Positions 8,984 to 16,480 are shown, numbered from the stretch's first letter. The stretch is DNA of 31,762 nucleotides from JBFLVQ01 sp040758525 (GCA_040758525.1 JBFLVQ010000029.1:1-31762), one strand, 5' to 3'. Translations and numbers: made by a program. The notes: a model not told the origin generated them from the sequence alone.

Positions 8984-9036
8984 ATTTTCACCTAGGATTA
9001 ATATTGATATTTGGATCAAGAATATTAACTCATTGT

Positions 9037-9042
9037 TATAAG
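9037..9042 (+). promoter_or_regulatory. candidate -10 element of mtgA
   Basis: TATAAG lies within cattgttataagag, which is conserved in the duplicated copy at 7729-7742 while the flanks have diverged. If it is used, transcription would begin only about 7 bases before the mtgA ATG, which fits the lack of a Shine-Dalgarno sequence there. No convincing -35 box was seen. Confidence 0.3.
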
Positions 9043-9055
9043 AGTTTGCTTACAC

Positions 9056-9826
9056 ATGTCAACTCATACAGGTGCTAATCGTCAACCTTCGCTTGCTCGT
9101 GCGCGCAGCAAGGTGAAAAAATGGACGCTTAAAAAGATCTTGCTAGCGCTATTAGTATTGGGGATTGGTTATCTAGGCTTAGAATACCTACTGCTACCAG
9201 ACTGTCAGGAATTGGTAAAAAATAATCCAGAGACTACTGCGCTGATTGAAGCACGTCTACATAGAGCGCGTGAGGAAGGACGCGAGCCACGACGACAACA
9301 GGTATGGGTGCCAATAGATCGTATATCCAATAATCTCATACGCGCTGTGCTAACTGGCGAAGACAATCACTTTTTTGCCCATAATGGTTTTGATACTAAA
9401 GCGATTCAGAAGGCGATCGAAGAGGATTGGAAGGAGTTCAAATTTAAACGTGGTGCCTCTACCATTACCCAACAGTTGGCCAAAAATCTCTATCTTTCTG
9501 AATCCAAGAACCCATTGCGCAAACTCAAGGAGGCAGTGATTACCTATCGTATGGAGAAGGTGCTAAGCAAGCGGCGTATAATGGAGATCTATCTCAATGT
9601 GATTGAGTGGGGAGAAGGGATTTATGGGGCTGAAGCTGCCGCACGACATCATTTCTCGAAATCTGCCACACAGCTTTCTACCAGTGAAGCGGCCTATTTG
9701 GCGGCAATGATTCCCAATCCCCGCACAGTCTATAACCCACGTAAGAATCCTAGACGGGTAGCGCACCGCCAAAGGATCATATTGCGCCGTATGAGTGCTA
9801 TCGCGCTACCCAGGGACTGGCGTTAA
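9056..9826 (+). CDS. mtgA: monofunctional biosynthetic peptidoglycan transglycosylase
   Basis: Glycosyltransferase family 51 enzyme that polymerises lipid II into glycan strands on the outer face of the inner membrane. It has 256 residues, a normal MtgA length. There is a basic N-terminus, one TM helix at about 28-47, then the GT51 motifs: GEDNHFFAHNGFD (101-113, catalytic Glu102), KRGASTITQQLAKNLYLS (131-148), RKLKEAVITYRMEKVLSKRR (155-174, second catalytic Glu160), and IYLNVIEWGEGIYGAEAAA. There is no transpeptidase domain, so it is not a bifunctional PBP1. It is divergent from livK2 with only 72 bases between the start codons. No clear ribosome site precedes the ATG. Confidence 0.95.
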   Translation: MSTHTGANRQPSLARARSKVKKWTLKKILLALLVLGIGYLGLEYLLLPDCQELVKNNPETTALIEARLHRAREEGREPRRQQVWVPIDRISNNLIRAVLTGEDNHFFAHNGFDTKAIQKAIEEDWKEFKFKRGASTITQQLAKNLYLSESKNPLRKLKEAVITYRMEKVLSKRRIMEIYLNVIEWGEGIYGAEAAARHHFSKSATQLSTSEAAYLAAMIPNPRTVYNPRKNPRRVAHRQRIILRRMSAIALPRDWR

Positions 9827-9859
9827 TATAATGAGTTTCTATCTCCTTTAAGTTTTTTT

Positions 9860-9868
9860 TGTTACAAT
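9860..9868 (+). promoter_or_regulatory. candidate extended -10 promoter for the PstS-like gene
   Basis: TGTTACAAT fits an extended -10 (TG, one base, then TACAAT), directly after an eight-T run. The start codon at 9885 would be about 10 bases downstream of the predicted start site. AGG lies six bases before ATG. No good -35 box is seen. Confidence 0.35.
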
Positions 9869-9884
9869 AGCAGCACAGGCAAAA

Positions 9885-10931
9885 ATGAATAGAAAAACCC
9901 CTTTTGAAAAAATTGATCAGAGTAGTGTGCCTGCGGCTGATGCCGACGCAGAAGAGGTCTCTGTCATTACCAATATAAAAATTGATGCAACAGATGCAGA
10001 TCGCTCTAGCGCAGATCGCTCTTTAACTGGTACAGGAGGGCTACGCACACCTGGGCGTACTACACTGGCACTCGATCCCAAGCCTTACCGCCGCCGTGAG
10101 CGATTCTATTTTATTATTATAATTGTTCTTACTTTGTCAGTGCTGGTAATGGCAGGCACGCTATTGCAGTTTCAGCAGGTGTTAATGCAGAGTGCTGTCC
10201 CCGCGGCTAATTGGGAGATAGTGATTGCTGGAGTTGAAACTAATCGCCGTGAGCTTGAGCGCCGAGCGGAAAAGTTTATGCAAAACAATGCTGGCACACT
10301 AGTAACAATTGAATCGGGTGGTAGCGCTCTTACACAACTGGTACAGAAACGGGTGCAGATCGCTCAAACAACACATAAGCTTTCTGATCTAGAACGCCAG
10401 CGCTTGGGCGCATTGGCAGGAAGACCTATCCAACAAGTAACCAGCGCCTGGGCGGCATTAGCTGTTTATGTACATAGAGAGAACCCCATAGAGGAGTTAA
10501 CCTTGGCACAGCTACGTGCGATTTATACAGGTGAAATTACCAGTTGGCAGGCATTAGGTGGGCCAGATATGCCTATTCTACTCTATAGTCCAAGCTACTT
10601 GTCAGAGGCTCGCCTATTATTTCGAGAGCGAGTGTTAGGAGAAGCAGCCACTGCCGCGACATTGATATCTTTGCAGGATATCGCTGCTGTGCCAGCACAA
10701 GTAGCAGTATCTACCAATGCAATTGGCTATGGTGATGCATCTATCTCTTCACCGCAAGTTCGTATTATTAAGTTGAAGTCAACACCCACTACTGCGGCAA
10801 TGGCGCCATTCAAAGATAATGTTCCTGATAATACCTATCCACTTACACATGAAATATATTGGTATGTTTTAGGCACGCCACAAGGAACATTAAAAACTTT
10901 TCTTGGAATATCAGAGAGTAGGAAAGAATAA
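9885..10931 (+). CDS. membrane-anchored PstS-like (phosphate-binding-type) periplasmic-binding domain protein
   Basis: 348 residues. Residues 1-70 are polar and low in complexity, with a repeated ADRS. A TM helix spans about 74-94. The rest is an extracytoplasmic type II binding-protein fold of the PstS kind. Supporting segments are IVIAGVETNRRELERRAEKF, ESGGSALTQLVQKRVQIAQ, VYVHRENPIEELTLAQLRAI, YTGEITSWQALGG and STNAIGYGD, the last being the usual IGY element. True PstS proteins have a cleavable signal and lie beside pstCAB. Here the domain is anchored by an uncleaved helix with a long N-terminal tail and has no transporter neighbour, so a sensory or scaffold role is more likely than uptake. 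It lies 58 bases after mtgA. Confidence 0.8.
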   Translation: MNRKTPFEKIDQSSVPAADADAEEVSVITNIKIDATDADRSSADRSLTGTGGLRTPGRTTLALDPKPYRRRERFYFIIIIVLTLSVLVMAGTLLQFQQVLMQSAVPAANWEIVIAGVETNRRELERRAEKFMQNNAGTLVTIESGGSALTQLVQKRVQIAQTTHKLSDLERQRLGALAGRPIQQVTSAWAALAVYVHRENPIEELTLAQLRAIYTGEITSWQALGGPDMPILLYSPSYLSEARLLFRERVLGEAATAATLISLQDIAAVPAQVAVSTNAIGYGDASISSPQVRIIKLKSTPTTAAMAPFKDNVPDNTYPLTHEIYWYVLGTPQGTLKTFLGISESRKE

Positions 10932-10936
10932 ACGTA

Positions 10937-10981
10937 ATGGCCACCAGATCTGCGCTATTAGCGCAGATCCCTGGCGGCCAT
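10937..10981. terminator. large hairpin between convergent genes
   Basis: The core gatctgcgct-att-agcgcagatc is a perfect 10-bp stem with a three-base loop. It is flanked by atggccacca and tggcggccat, which extend the stem with one mismatch and a small bulge. It lies between the stop of the PstS-like gene (10931) and the stop of the minus-strand gene ending at 10993, so it probably serves as a bidirectional terminator or 3'-end hairpin. Neither side has a strong T tract. Confidence 0.6.
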
Positions 10982-10992
10982 GGCTAGGTCGG

Positions 10993-11364
10993 TTATGCCA
11001 AACGTGTAAGTAGATTGCGCAATCGCTGGCTAAGCACTGGATCGTTTTGAGCAAAATCTGAAATTGCCGAAAACATCTGTTCAAGATCTATTTTATCTTT
11101 TAGCTCAGGATTGATCAGCCCACTAATGATTGCCCTGGTTGCTTGATCAATAGCCACTCGCGACATAATTGAATTATTCATGTCAGAAGCTTTTGCAATA
11201 CCAGTCAAAGACTTCTGCAATGGTGAAGCCGTTGGCGAAGCGGTCGGCAGGCTGGGACTCTCCAAGCGATTGTTAAAGTCCGCACGAGCAGGCGTTTCGT
11301 TGCTGGTATTTCTCGCTTCGTTGAGTGAGTTGAAGTCGGGCAAATTGAATCGATCTATCTTCAT
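10993..11364 (-). CDS. small protein of unknown function, last gene of a four-small-gene cassette
   Basis: 123 residues, no family recognised. The first 55 residues are disordered-looking, rich in Asn, Ser, Pro and Thr (for example LPTASPTASP). The second half is predicted helical: MNNSIMSRVAIDQATRAIIS, then KDKIDLEQMFSAISDFAQ and VLSQRLRNLLTRLA. There is no signal peptide, TM helix or cysteine. A GGGGGAG run 11 bases upstream serves as ribosome site. It follows the small TPR gene by 58 bases. The layout (flexible N-terminus, helical C-terminus, next to a TPR chaperone-like gene) is what an exported or chaperoned small protein would show, but this is inference. Confidence 0.75.
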   Translation of the reverse strand: MKIDRFNLPDFNSLNEARNTSNETPARADFNNRLESPSLPTASPTASPLQKSLTGIAKASDMNNSIMSRVAIDQATRAIISGLINPELKDKIDLEQMFSAISDFAQNDPVLSQRLRNLLTRLA

Positions 11365-11422
11365 ATAGATTGGCTCCCCCTAGATGAGGTCTCTCTCTCG
11401 CTCTGGCAATGTTTTCGGATAA

Positions 11423-11818
11423 TTATTCTATTATTTCTAAAATTGAACGGGCCAATTTACCAAAAGCGCCATCTGGATCTAGTTCAATGGCGCGTGAAAG
11501 CTTTTCACGCGCAGCATCGAACTCCTTTTTCATAAACAGCGCTTCACCCCAATGGGCATAAGCATAAGCACTCTTTGGTTGTTTAGAAAGGGCAGCTTGA
11601 TAAGTTTCAATCGCTTCATCAAGCTTGCCTTCAACAAAAAGTATTGTGCCAATGGCTACCTGTGGAATATCAGAATCAGGTCGTAGCGCCATTGCACCAC
11701 GAAAGACATCACGTGCCTCTTGATACTTGCCAGCATCTCGGTAGATGAAACCGGCTTCCATCAGGAAGTGTAGCTCCTTTTCGGAGACATTCACGTTCAG
11801 TCTTGCCCCTTGTGTCAT
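11423..11818 (-). CDS. small TPR protein, chaperone-like
   Basis: 131 residues made almost wholly of TPR helices. Repeats begin near residues 14 (KELHFLMEAGFIYRDAGKYQ), 50, 84 and 118, with typical YQEARDVFRGAMALRPDS and FDAAREKLSRAIELDPDG segments. There is no signal peptide, so it is cytoplasmic. Its size and repeat content resemble class II type III secretion chaperones (SycD/LcrH) and the needle chaperone SctG/PscG. However, generic TPR proteins look similar and no family-specific motif can be seen. AGGAGA precedes the ATG. The gene starts 9 bases after the stop of the 127-residue gene, so the two are probably co-translated. Confidence 0.85.
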   Translation of the reverse strand: MTQGARLNVNVSEKELHFLMEAGFIYRDAGKYQEARDVFRGAMALRPDSDIPQVAIGTILFVEGKLDEAIETYQAALSKQPKSAYAYAHWGEALFMKKEFDAAREKLSRAIELDPDGAFGKLARSILEIIE

Positions 11819-11827
11819 TCGCTTCTC

Positions 11828-12211
11828 CTATTTAAGGTTACGAGCAGCCGATAGGGCCGCGTCGTGGCGCGATTTAAGAATGTTGGTTAAAATCTCAGTC
11901 GTGCGTGATTGGGATTGTACACGCTCTTGTAGATTAATTAATGCTAATTGATTCTGAAACTGTTCTTGTAATGCGTTCTCCGCTACTACTGAATTAAGAG
12001 AATCGGAGACATTAGGATCCTGACTGCTGACATCACCAAGTCCTAAGCTGCCGCCGGTTGCAGTATTGTCAATTTCATTGAGGCCAAATGAACCATTAGA
12101 ACGGCCCAAAGAGAAGGATCCACCTGAACCTGCTGTACGATTACCACCTACTAGAGTACGAATATTACTAAGATTAAAAAGATTGTTATTGTTTAATCCC
12201 TGAATAGCCAT
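11828..12211 (-). CDS. small Asn/Ser/Gly-rich protein with helical C-terminus
   Basis: 127 residues, unknown family. Residues 1-75 are Asn-, Gly- and Ser-rich with no hydrophobic core (NNNNLFNLSN, GSGGSFSLGRSNGSFG). Residues 78-127 form probable helices after a DP turn: SDSLNSVVAENALQEQF, then LALINLQERVQSQSRTTEIL and SRHDAALSAARNLK. This helix-turn-helix pattern near the C-terminus loosely resembles type III needle proteins (SctF: PrgI, MxiH), which also have a DP/NP turn followed by two helices. The 75-residue flexible N-terminus is extra. There is no cysteine, TM segment or signal peptide. The ribosome site AGGAGGG is strong. Confidence 0.8.
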   Translation of the reverse strand: MAIQGLNNNNLFNLSNIRTLVGGNRTAGSGGSFSLGRSNGSFGLNEIDNTATGGSLGLGDVSSQDPNVSDSLNSVVAENALQEQFQNQLALINLQERVQSQSRTTEILTNILKSRHDAALSAARNLK

Positions 12212-12339
12212 TTTTTATATTCCCTCCTATGCATCTCTTTCAAGCACGGTAGCTTGATTCAAACTTATTATCGGAAGGGCATATCAAAAGTTGCTCGACC
12301 CAAAAAGAGAATTTCCGCACCAAAAAGATGAAAAAAGTG

Positions 12340-12660
12340 CTATCGACTACGGAATTTGGCCTTAATTTCAATTAGCTCACTAGCCAGTTGCATTGCACGG
12401 CCATAAGCATTAAGTGCATATTGTGCTTCTTGGGCAGCTTCTCGACTGCCAGTACGAATAATTCGATCTAATTCGATACAAGTCTCTTCACACTTCTGAA
12501 AGAGTGGCGAGAAGTCCTCCTTAGTAAGAAAAAAACGGAAAAGAGGATAGTCACGCTCGATCTTTACCTCAGCAGTCTCTACTTTAGGAGTTGCGCGTGG
12601 TTGTTGACGTGCTTGCCAGTCACCTACCTTAAAAGGCTGGAATTTTTCGTCTGGACACAT
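12340..12660 (-). CDS. small helical protein of unknown function, first gene of the four-small-gene cassette
   Basis: 106 residues. The first 45 are charged and Pro-rich. The rest looks like two amphipathic helices: FSPLFQKCEETCIELDRIIR and EAAQEAQYALNAYGRAMQLA, ending ELIEIKAKFRSR. There is no TM helix or signal peptide. The helical hairpin is of the kind seen in small secretion chaperones (SctE/PscE-like), but no sequence signature supports homology. GGGAGG six bases before the ATG is a good ribosome site. A 128-base gap separates it from the next small gene, and 75 bases separate it from the preceding TPR gene. Confidence 0.78.
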   Translation of the reverse strand: MCPDEKFQPFKVGDWQARQQPRATPKVETAEVKIERDYPLFRFFLTKEDFSPLFQKCEETCIELDRIIRTGSREAAQEAQYALNAYGRAMQLASELIEIKAKFRSR

Positions 12661-12735
12661 TAATTGCCTCCCGGTTAATAAAACAAGAGCTAGCTAGCAA
12701 TTACTAAGCTACTCTGTAAAGTTAAGCATTATTGG

Positions 12736-14415
12736 CTACTTTAATTGCCAATTCAGCTCAAAGGCTAAATCTTCACTCTCAGCTTGAGATGAGCTTTCTA
12801 TCGCGATTGTGGCGACATACTGATTTGCTTGGGAGGGCGGCTCGACTAGCCGAATCTCAGGTTTGCCGCTGATCTTACGCAATTTAACAATTGTGTTCTG
12901 GTGTGGCAATGCTTCTACTTGAAAATTCACATCCTGGGCGGCGGTGCCGTTGATCTGTTCAATATCAATAAACGGTCCTTGTATACGCATCAAGCTGCGA
13001 CCAGAAACTCGACCACGCCATGAAATACGACCTTCGCGCTTAAGCTCCCATTCTAATTCAAAACTGTGGCTCTTGTTATTTGCTTTTTTGGCATCAAGCA
13101 CAAGTACCGTAGAATAACCATTGGCGGTAGTTGGTTGTTCTACCACACGTATCAATAGATCTTTACTAGTTGGCTTAGTGCGCTTAATTGTATAGCCAAT
13201 ATCTGGTAAGCCCGTATCGACACTTGCATCTATCGCCTTCTCACCATCTAGGAAGACTAACTCTTTCCCTTTTATCATCAGTTTGGTTATGCCATCCAGT
13301 GTACCTCGCCAGGTGAGCTTACCTTTGGGTGGGAGGGGTTGGCCTAGGCGTAAACTTAACTCTGCCAGTCGCCGTTTTACCTCTTCATCTTCAGGTAATA
13401 GTGCTAGTGCCTGTTTAAATTCACGTTCAGCATCTAAATATTTGCGGCTAGCATAGAGCTTCTCAGCACTCTGCTTCTGTAGATTGCCTTCAGCCAGTTG
13501 TAGATCACGTTTCACTTCCTCATTATTGGGATCAAGTGAAAGGGCATCTTTGAGATTGGTTATTGCCGCCTCAAAGTTACGATTCTCAATATTGCTTTTA
13601 GCTGCCGCTAGTAGCGAGCGCAGGTCGAAGGTCTGTAGAAAAGCGGTTGCTTTCTGATTTTTGGGATCGAGTACTAGCACACGTTTGAAAGTGGTCTGTG
13701 CAATTGCCTCCTTGCCCGCCTTCAATTCCGCATCACCACGTCCTAGTAGGGCTTCTACTAATCTCTCTTTTGTCTTACTATCATTAGGGTCGATTTTTAG
13801 CAGTAACTCTAGGCGTTCTACCGCACGCTTGTAATCCTGCTTTTCAAGTGCTATTTCACTATCTTTACGGTAGAGTTCAGGGAGCTGTTCTTTAGCTTTC
13901 TGATCACTAGGACGTAGCCTGAGGACCTCTTCGTAATTAGCTAATTTCTTCTCAATATCACCTTCCCCCAAAGCATTGGCCTCAACATGTAGTTTAAGAA
14001 CCTGCTTGAGTGTATCCAGGAGATCAATAAGGGCAGGAGTAATACTACGATCCTTAGGCTGCGCTTTACGTCGTGTATCAGCCTCATCAAAATAACGCCG
14101 CGCCTGTTCGAAATCATTATTATCAAGAGATTCTGAACCCTTGCGCACCGATTCTTCAAAGTTGAATCGCTTAGTTTTACTACTAGAAGTCCTAATATTA
14201 CCAGGTGGCCGTGTCCTTTTTGATCCTTCACCATTGGGTGGTTGTGGTTGCGGATTAGCCTTCTTATCACCTATGTTGGGTCGATTAGATCGTTCAGGCT
14301 TCTTTCCTATTGCTGGTCGCTCGTTGTCCTGCGCCGCTGCCAGCGCGAGCCCGACACCTAGACCGATTTGCACACAGATAATAAATAAGGATATAAAAGC
14401 TAGTCTGTCCTTCAT
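12736..14415 (-). CDS. exported TPR protein with a duplicated C-terminal beta-rich module
   Basis: 559 residues from ATG 14415. An earlier ATG at 14460 would add 15 residues, but GGAAG seven bases upstream and the signal peptide favour 14415. Residues 1-28 are a signal peptide (MKDRLAF, hydrophobic core, ALAAAQ). About 30-85 is a basic, Pro/Asn-rich linker. About 85-360 is a TPR array of six or so repeats with typical spacing (LSLDPNNEEVKRDL, YLDAEREFKQALALLPEDEE). About 365-462 and 463-559 are two copies of one module of roughly 95 residues. Both begin G-x-[LI]-[ST]-WRG, contain R[VL]VE-x-P in the middle and end FEL-x-W-x-LK. I recognise no family for the module. It is probably periplasmic or surface-exposed. 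Confidence 0.88.
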   Translation of the reverse strand: MKDRLAFISLFIICVQIGLGVGLALAAAQDNERPAIGKKPERSNRPNIGDKKANPQPQPPNGEGSKRTRPPGNIRTSSSKTKRFNFEESVRKGSESLDNNDFEQARRYFDEADTRRKAQPKDRSITPALIDLLDTLKQVLKLHVEANALGEGDIEKKLANYEEVLRLRPSDQKAKEQLPELYRKDSEIALEKQDYKRAVERLELLLKIDPNDSKTKERLVEALLGRGDAELKAGKEAIAQTTFKRVLVLDPKNQKATAFLQTFDLRSLLAAAKSNIENRNFEAAITNLKDALSLDPNNEEVKRDLQLAEGNLQKQSAEKLYASRKYLDAEREFKQALALLPEDEEVKRRLAELSLRLGQPLPPKGKLTWRGTLDGITKLMIKGKELVFLDGEKAIDASVDTGLPDIGYTIKRTKPTSKDLLIRVVEQPTTANGYSTVLVLDAKKANNKSHSFELEWELKREGRISWRGRVSGRSLMRIQGPFIDIEQINGTAAQDVNFQVEALPHQNTIVKLRKISGKPEIRLVEPPSQANQYVATIAIESSSQAESEDLAFELNWQLK

Positions 14416-14482
14416 TTTATTTCTTCCAACGCAGAACTCATCTAAGGCCTTGTGCTTCAAAGCTTAGATCAGAATTGTTATA

Positions 14483-14507
14483 TCATCCTACAATGGTTGT
14501 AGAATGA
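14483..14507. promoter_or_regulatory. 25-bp dyad upstream of the exported TPR gene
   Basis: tcat-c-ctacaa-tgg-ttgtag-a-atga is symmetric over ten base pairs with one internal mismatch. It lies about 70 bases upstream of the start at 14415 and 125 bases past the stop of the preceding gene. It could be an operator or a transcript hairpin. A second short dyad, cgtgc-ttg-gcacg, is at 14549-14561. Confidence 0.35.
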
Positions 14508-14631
14508 ACTATACCACAGCTTTATATTAAGCAAAACGGAGCTATTGCCGTGCTTGGCACGTCCTGATTTATAGCGCAAAATCCACCTCTGCTCAAGATT
14601 GGCCGACAGTCGATGAGCTTGAGAATTGGTA

Positions 14632-15699
14632 CTAGAGAAACCCCAGCGACTTCATCCATAGCCAAGCCACAATCGCAATGCCAGCTATTGCGATAATAAT
14701 CGCTATTATTAACACAATCCGTTCTAAGCGGCGCACACGATTGAAATAGAGGCTTTCCGTTGCCCCTGGCAAAGGCATGAAACTGAGCAATTGACGAGAT
14801 GCCTTGGCTGCATTGTTATCACTATTGATCGAAGCGAGTGGCTGGCTAGGTGTGATCGCTGGTTCTATCATCGTTGCGACCGGCGGCGCCGATGTAGGGA
14901 TAGGGGAGAGCACAGGAACTTCCGCCGTCTTATCAAGGATCTTTTCCATTGTATCTAGCTCACCAGTTGGTATCTTCTCATTAGCTAAGACTCTGGGCAA
15001 CAATAGCGGAGTCGGCAAACCAATATCAGGATCCGGCTCAGCCATAAAGCCTGGCACTGGTGGCGGCCAAGACTCTAGGCTCAATTCTTGTGAAGCCACT
15101 AAGGGTGGCGATTCAACCAGACGCGCTGAAGGCAGAGAAGTAGAAGCACCATTGGCTAACTTCTCACGACCATTTGAGCCATAGGTGAAGTTGGTTGGCA
15201 ATACCCTAGGCATTTGAAAATCGACGGTGTCTGGCAATAGTTGCACAGTGCCTTGATTCATCTGCTCCTCAAACTCTTCTGTAGATGGCTTAAATTCAGC
15301 GGAAGAGGAGAGATCACTGCTAATATGAGCGCTGACGTCGGAACGCCAGGGATTACTCGCTAAGGGCGCACGATTCGATGGTGTTGCCACTTCTGCGGAA
15401 GCAGAAAAATTGCTATAGATGCTCTCTTCGACAAGTGGCTCGGGCTTTGTAAAGGTTACCGTAGGCGGTAGCTGCATCGATGGTGGCGCCAAGGGAGTCG
15501 GTGGCAATTGTACAGATGGTGGAGAGACAGAGACAGATGGTGGAGGCGCAACCGGCATAGACAATGGTGCAATAACCTCATGTGATTCCGGGGGCGCAGG
15601 CAACACTGCTTTCAGGCGTGGCGGTGGTATTGTACGGCCACACTGACGACAGAATTTTTTCCCTGAGCGGTTTTCAGTCCCACAGAAGGGACAAAACAT
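14632..15699 (-). CDS. zinc-ribbon, proline-rich, C-terminally membrane-anchored protein
   Basis: 355 residues. The N-terminus is a double-knuckle zinc ribbon: CPFCGTENRSGKKFCRQCG, Cys 3, 6, 17 and 20. About 25-315 is low-complexity, rich in Pro, Ser, Ala and Thr (PPSVSVSPPSVQLPP). A basic patch RVRRLER precedes a single TM helix at about 327-348, and only seven residues follow. It is therefore tail-anchored with the ribbon in the cytoplasm. Such ribbon-linker-TM proteins are common beside regulatory genes in acidobacteria and other phyla, but the function is unknown. A strong ribosome site (GAGGAGGGGG) precedes the ATG. It is the first gene of the minus-strand run that ends at 10993. Confidence 0.85.
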   Translation of the reverse strand: MFCPFCGTENRSGKKFCRQCGRTIPPPRLKAVLPAPPESHEVIAPLSMPVAPPPSVSVSPPSVQLPPTPLAPPSMQLPPTVTFTKPEPLVEESIYSNFSASAEVATPSNRAPLASNPWRSDVSAHISSDLSSSAEFKPSTEEFEEQMNQGTVQLLPDTVDFQMPRVLPTNFTYGSNGREKLANGASTSLPSARLVESPPLVASQELSLESWPPPVPGFMAEPDPDIGLPTPLLLPRVLANEKIPTGELDTMEKILDKTAEVPVLSPIPTSAPPVATMIEPAITPSQPLASINSDNNAAKASRQLLSFMPLPGATESLYFNRVRRLERIVLIIAIIIAIAGIAIVAWLWMKSLGFL

Positions 15700-15932
15700 T
15701 ACCCCCTCCTCGATTTTTGCCGAAAACGTCTCTGATATTTTCTGCTTAACCCTTCTATCATAAGCTAAATACTATTAACTCAAGCATTTTATCACTCATT
15801 TCCAGTGACTTTCAAGGGCAGGGATAAACTACTTCGCAAGTCTCGATCGCAGATCAATGTTTCCCCTTACGCAAAGATCCCTTTGCCAGTGATGTGGGAA
15901 CTGGCATTAGGATCTGTGCTACTATCAGAGGA

Positions 15933-15948
15933 AGTAATACCTATTACT
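15933..15948. promoter_or_regulatory. 16-bp dyad upstream of the BFD/NifU-like gene
   Basis: agtaata-cc-tattact has perfect 7-bp arms and lies 20 bases before the start codon at 15968. Its position suits a repressor site or a leader hairpin. Nothing in the sequence identifies the regulator. Confidence 0.4.
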
Positions 15949-15967
15949 AGAGGTATGGGAAGGTTGA

Positions 15968-16480
15968 ATGCATCTGCATGAAGAGAAGAGGGTTTATACT
16001 GGCGCGGCTGATGAACTAGTATGTGAATGCCTTTCAGTGGAGCGTAGCGAGATCGAGGCCACGATTGAGGCAACTGCGGCAATAACTATTGGCCAAGTGC
16101 GACGCGAATGTGCGGCTGGAGGTGGTTGTGGCTGCTGTCATGAAGAGATTGCACGGTTGATCTTGGGCCATTGCTTTAGTGAAACACTCGATTTCACAGA
16201 TACCCACAATGAAGTAGAGAGGGATGTTGGCGAATTGGTGGCTATCCCGCCAATGTTGATAGAGACCAGACTAATCAATGAGATAGAGGATCTGCTAAGC
16301 CAATTTATCAACCCTAAGCTAGCTGTATTAGGGGTGGTTGCTGGCATTATAGAGGTAGGTGAAGAGGTGGTGCTTGAGCTTGCGGGCGCCGATGAGGAGC
16401 TAAAATATACACTAAGTTTCTGGCTTGATGCCGAATTTGCCCGCCACTGGGGTGAAAGCATTACTGTCATTATCGCCTAA
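15968..16480 (+). CDS. BFD-type [2Fe-2S] domain fused to a NifU-like C-terminal domain lacking its cysteines
   Basis: 170 residues. Residues 16-66 match the middle domain of NifU and the BFD ferredoxin family: VCEC (Cys19, Cys21), 32 residues, then GGGCGCCHEEI (Cys54, Cys57). This is the four-cysteine pattern for a [2Fe-2S] cluster. Residues about 100-170 follow the NifU C-terminal (Nfu) fold: LLSQFINPKLAVLGVVAGII, then VVLELAGADEELKYTLSF and a final GESITVIIA. The CxxC that carries the transferable cluster in Nfu (normally GACxGC) is replaced by GADEE. The N-terminal IscU-like scaffold of full NifU is absent. GGAAGG precedes the ATG. It converges on the next gene with a 6-base gap. A role in iron-sulfur handling or redox sensing is inferred. 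Confidence 0.82.
   Translation: MHLHEEKRVYTGAADELVCECLSVERSEIEATIEATAAITIGQVRRECAAGGGCGCCHEEIARLILGHCFSETLDFTDTHNEVERDVGELVAIPPMLIETRLINEIEDLLSQFINPKLAVLGVVAGIIEVGEEVVLELAGADEELKYTLSFWLDAEFARHWGESITVIIA

Noticed and set aside
15867..16470. Minus-strand frames opposite the BFD/NifU-like gene
   Set aside because: The plus-strand frame carries a precise cysteine pattern and a good ribosome site. The antisense products are low-complexity shadows.
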